DNA of 64,000 bases from Alloalcanivorax xiamenensis (GTDB lineage: Bacteria; Pseudomonadota; Gammaproteobacteria; Pseudomonadales; Alcanivoracaceae): NCBI RefSeq assembly GCF_009846745.1, contig NZ_AQPF01000017.1:1-64000 (forward strand). The letters run 5' to 3'. Under the pieces are notes generated by a model. The model saw only the letters and a program-made list of their open reading frames with translations. It was not told the origin of the DNA and made no database searches. The position numbers and the translations under genes are program-made. Below are positions 62,018 to 64,000 of the stretch, in pieces (position 1 is the first letter of the stretch; each line of letters starts with the position of its first letter).

Positions 62018-63174
62018 ATTGGGAGGCCCTGCTGAACTGGAAACTGTTGCTCCAGTGGCCCGGCCCGGAAACGCAAACGATCATCTGGCTGACCCAGGTG
62101 TTCGTGGTGGTGTTTTGTACCGTATCGCTGAATTTCCTGATGATGCGGATATTGGACATCCTCACCGTGCTGGGGGAAAAGACCGCCAGCAAATGGGACG
62201 ATGTGCTGATCGAGGCGCTGCGTCTGCCGTTGCGGCTGGTGACCTGGGTGATCGGGTTGTCGGTGGCGGCGGAGATGCTCTACGACGTCTCCGAAAGCGC
62301 CTTGTTCGAGCATGTGGGCATGGTCCGCCGGGTGGCGTTCATTGCCATCATCGCCATGTTTTTCAATCGCCTGATCACCGGCGTCGAGCATAATCTGACC
62401 GACCCCGGCCGGATGAAGAAACCGATGGATACCACCACCGCGGCGGCGGTGTCCAAGCTGTTGCGGGTGTCGGTGATCATTACCTCCTTGCTGATCATTC
62501 TGCAGGCGCTGGGCTACAGCGTATCCGGCGTGCTCGCCTTCGGTGGTATCGGGGGCATGGCGGTGGCGTTCGCCGCCAAGGATCTGCTCGCCAACTTCTT
62601 TGGCGGCATGATGATCTACATGGACAAGCCGTTCAAAGTGGGGGAGTGGGTGCGCTCGCCGGACCGGACCATCGAGGGGACAGTGGAGCATATTGGTTGG
62701 CGGCTGACCCGCATTCGCACTTTTGATCAACGTCCGCTGTACATTCCCAACTCGTTGTTCACCACCATCGTGCTGGAGAATCCGTCGCGCATGTTCAACC
62801 GGCGGATCAATGAAAAGATCGGTATCCGCTATAACGACTGGCGGAAGATGCCGGCGATCGTCGCCGACGTCCGGCAAATGCTGATCGATCACGATGACAT
62901 TGAAACCGATGCCCGTACCCTGATCGTCAATTTCGATACCTACGGCGCCTCGCACATCGAGTTCTTCATCTACACCTTCACCAAGACCACCAACTGGGTG
63001 CGCTTCCACGGGATCAAGCAGGACGTGCTGATGAAGATCATGGAGATCGTCGAGCAGCATGGCGCCGAGTTCGCCTTCCCGACTCGCACTCTGCACATGG
63101 TCAGCGATGACGATCAGCAGGACAGCCCTCCGGCGCCGACCACCGAGGAGGCACGGCATGCCCATCGCGGATGA
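62014..63174 (+). CDS. MscS-family mechanosensitive channel
   Basis: A 386-residue channel. Four or so N-terminal hydrophobic segments are followed by the MscS pore helix and beta domain (GGIGGMAVAFAAKDLLANFF, then KPFKVGEWV and IPNSLFTT). The gene begins inside the nagZ stop. It is likely to be an inner-membrane pressure valve. Longer than E. coli MscS (286), so it is a YnaI-like or other MscS subtype. Confidence 0.9.
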   Translation: MNWEALLNWKLLLQWPGPETQTIIWLTQVFVVVFCTVSLNFLMMRILDILTVLGEKTASKWDDVLIEALRLPLRLVTWVIGLSVAAEMLYDVSESALFEHVGMVRRVAFIAIIAMFFNRLITGVEHNLTDPGRMKKPMDTTTAAAVSKLLRVSVIITSLLIILQALGYSVSGVLAFGGIGGMAVAFAAKDLLANFFGGMMIYMDKPFKVGEWVRSPDRTIEGTVEHIGWRLTRIRTFDQRPLYIPNSLFTTIVLENPSRMFNRRINEKIGIRYNDWRKMPAIVADVRQMLIDHDDIETDARTLIVNFDTYGASHIEFFIYTFTKTTNWVRFHGIKQDVLMKIMEIVEQHGAEFAFPTRTLHMVSDDDQQDSPPAPTTEEARHAHRG

Positions 63175-63721
63175 GGTAAAGCGGGAGTTGATGCAGGTGC
63201 GCCGTGATGCGCGCCAACTCCATTCCCAGGATCAGGTGGAAGCGGCCATTGGCAAACTGGCGATTCAGCTCACCGAGGACTACAGCGAGCGCTTCCCGCT
63301 GTTCGTCACCATCATGAACGGCGGCATGATCTTCGCCGGACATTTGCTCACGCGCCTGGATTTTCCGCTGGAAATGGACTATCTGCACGCTTCCCGCTAT
63401 CTGGGTGACACCCGGGGCGGGGAGGTGGAGTGGATCGTCACTCCGGGTGCCAGCCTGTCCGGGCGAGACGTGATCATCCTCGACGATATTCTCGATGTCG
63501 GCTCCACCTTGTTGGCGATCGTCGATGCCTGCCACGCCCAGGGGGCCACCAGCGTGAAAACCTGCGTGCTGGTGGACAAGGTGCACGACCGCAAGGCGCG
63601 GCCGGGTCTGAAGGCTGATTACACCGCGCTGGAGGCCGAGGATTTTTACCTGTTCGGCATGGGCATGGACTACAAGGGCTATTGGCGCAACGCCCCCGGC
63701 ATTTTCGCCGTGGAAGAATAA
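63158..63721 (+). CDS. Hypoxanthine-guanine phosphoribosyltransferase-like
   Basis: A 187-residue type I phosphoribosyltransferase with the PRPP loop VIILDDILDVGSTL (residues 105-118) and FVTIMNGGMIF. It converts hypoxanthine or guanine to the nucleotide. It overlaps the MscS gene end and is followed nine bases later by a methylthioinosine phosphorylase, whose product hypoxanthine it could recycle. That pairing is known in Pseudomonas and supports the assignment. Confidence 0.85.
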   Translation: MPIADEVKRELMQVRRDARQLHSQDQVEAAIGKLAIQLTEDYSERFPLFVTIMNGGMIFAGHLLTRLDFPLEMDYLHASRYLGDTRGGEVEWIVTPGASLSGRDVIILDDILDVGSTLLAIVDACHAQGATSVKTCVLVDKVHDRKARPGLKADYTALEAEDFYLFGMGMDYKGYWRNAPGIFAVEE

Positions 63722-63730
63722 GGAAGCGAG

Positions 63731-64000
63731 ATGCTGGCATTCATTGGCGGTACCGGTCTGACGCGCATGGACAACCTGCGCATTACCGGCAGCCAGACCC
63801 TGACCACCCGTTTCGGTGAGCCGTCGGCGCCGGTGGTGGAAGGACAACTCAACGGTCGCGAGGTGCTGTTCCTGGCCCGTCATGGCGATCCCCATGTGTT
63901 GCTGCCTCATCAGGTCAACTACCGGGCCAATATGGTGGCGCTGAAGGAAGCGGGCGCCAGCGCCATCGTCGCCGTCAACGCGGTGGGCGGGATCACCGAC
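63731..64000 (+). CDS. S-methyl-5'-thioinosine phosphorylase, N-terminal part (truncated by window end)
   Basis: Only the first 90 codons are visible. The start MLAFIGGTGLTRMDNLRITG and the VNAVGGITD stretch match the nucleoside phosphorylases of the MTAP/MTIP type, which release hypoxanthine or adenine and 5-methylthioribose-1-phosphate. The Pseudomonas gene at this place prefers methylthioinosine. The reading frame runs off the end of the window. Confidence 0.8.
   Translation, partial: MLAFIGGTGLTRMDNLRITGSQTLTTRFGEPSAPVVEGQLNGREVLFLARHGDPHVLLPHQVNYRANMVALKEAGASAIVAVNAVGGITD

Overview
The window is GC-rich gammaproteobacterial chromosome. The conserved runs (cmoAB; nadK, a DUF1315 gene and pepN; pyrD, rmf and rlmKL; lexA, topA, a CBS-domain protein, psrA, nagZ and the start of a methylthioinosine phosphorylase) have the Pseudomonas/Oceanospirillales flavour. 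With the acyclic-terpene (atu) genes, a phasin and several acyl-CoA ligases, the best guess is an Alcanivorax-like marine hydrocarbon degrader. The genus cannot be fixed from sequence reading alone.

Layout. 0-5.5 kb: tRNA uridine modification (cmoA, cmoB), a DUF445 membrane protein, a UbiJ-like SCP2 protein, two small membrane proteins and a phasin. 5.5-6.25 kb: a gene-free, partly AT-rich stretch with a cluster of DnaA boxes that looks like an origin of replication or a DnaA-binding locus. 6.2-12.2 kb: accessory metabolism (Tat-exported SDR with a divergent LysR regulator, exported acetolactate decarboxylase, orphan TRAP binding protein, acyl-CoA ligase). 12.3-23.6 kb: a leftward atu cluster in the order atuA-B-C-D-E-F-H for citronellol/geraniol catabolism; atuG is absent and atuA carries a probable frameshift near its 3' end.

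23.7-34.8 kb: a self-contained catabolic and transport block. A LysR regulator is divergent from an operon encoding a CaiB-type CoA-transferase, a TauD-type dioxygenase, a TAXI-TRAP permease and binding protein, a porin, a GMC alcohol dehydrogenase and an aldehyde dehydrogenase. On its far side (34.97 kb) lies a TetR regulator whose upstream region carries nearly the same 18-bp palindrome as the atuA upstream region. The simplest reading is that this block was inserted between atuR and atuA, separating a normally divergent pair. Its substrate is unknown, and it is the best candidate for an undescribed pathway here.

35.9-64 kb: tRNA-Val and tRNA-Asp, then mostly rightward core genes (nadK, pepN, pyrD, rlmKL, topA, psrA, nagZ, an MscS channel, a purine phosphoribosyltransferase and a truncated phosphorylase), with rmf, tatD, lexA and a universal stress protein on the minus strand. 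Intergenic regions repeatedly hold REP-like palindromes of at least three related types, two larger nested palindromes, a 14-copy heptamer tandem repeat after the glutaredoxin gene, and two inverted copies of a roughly 150-bp element flanking atuE.
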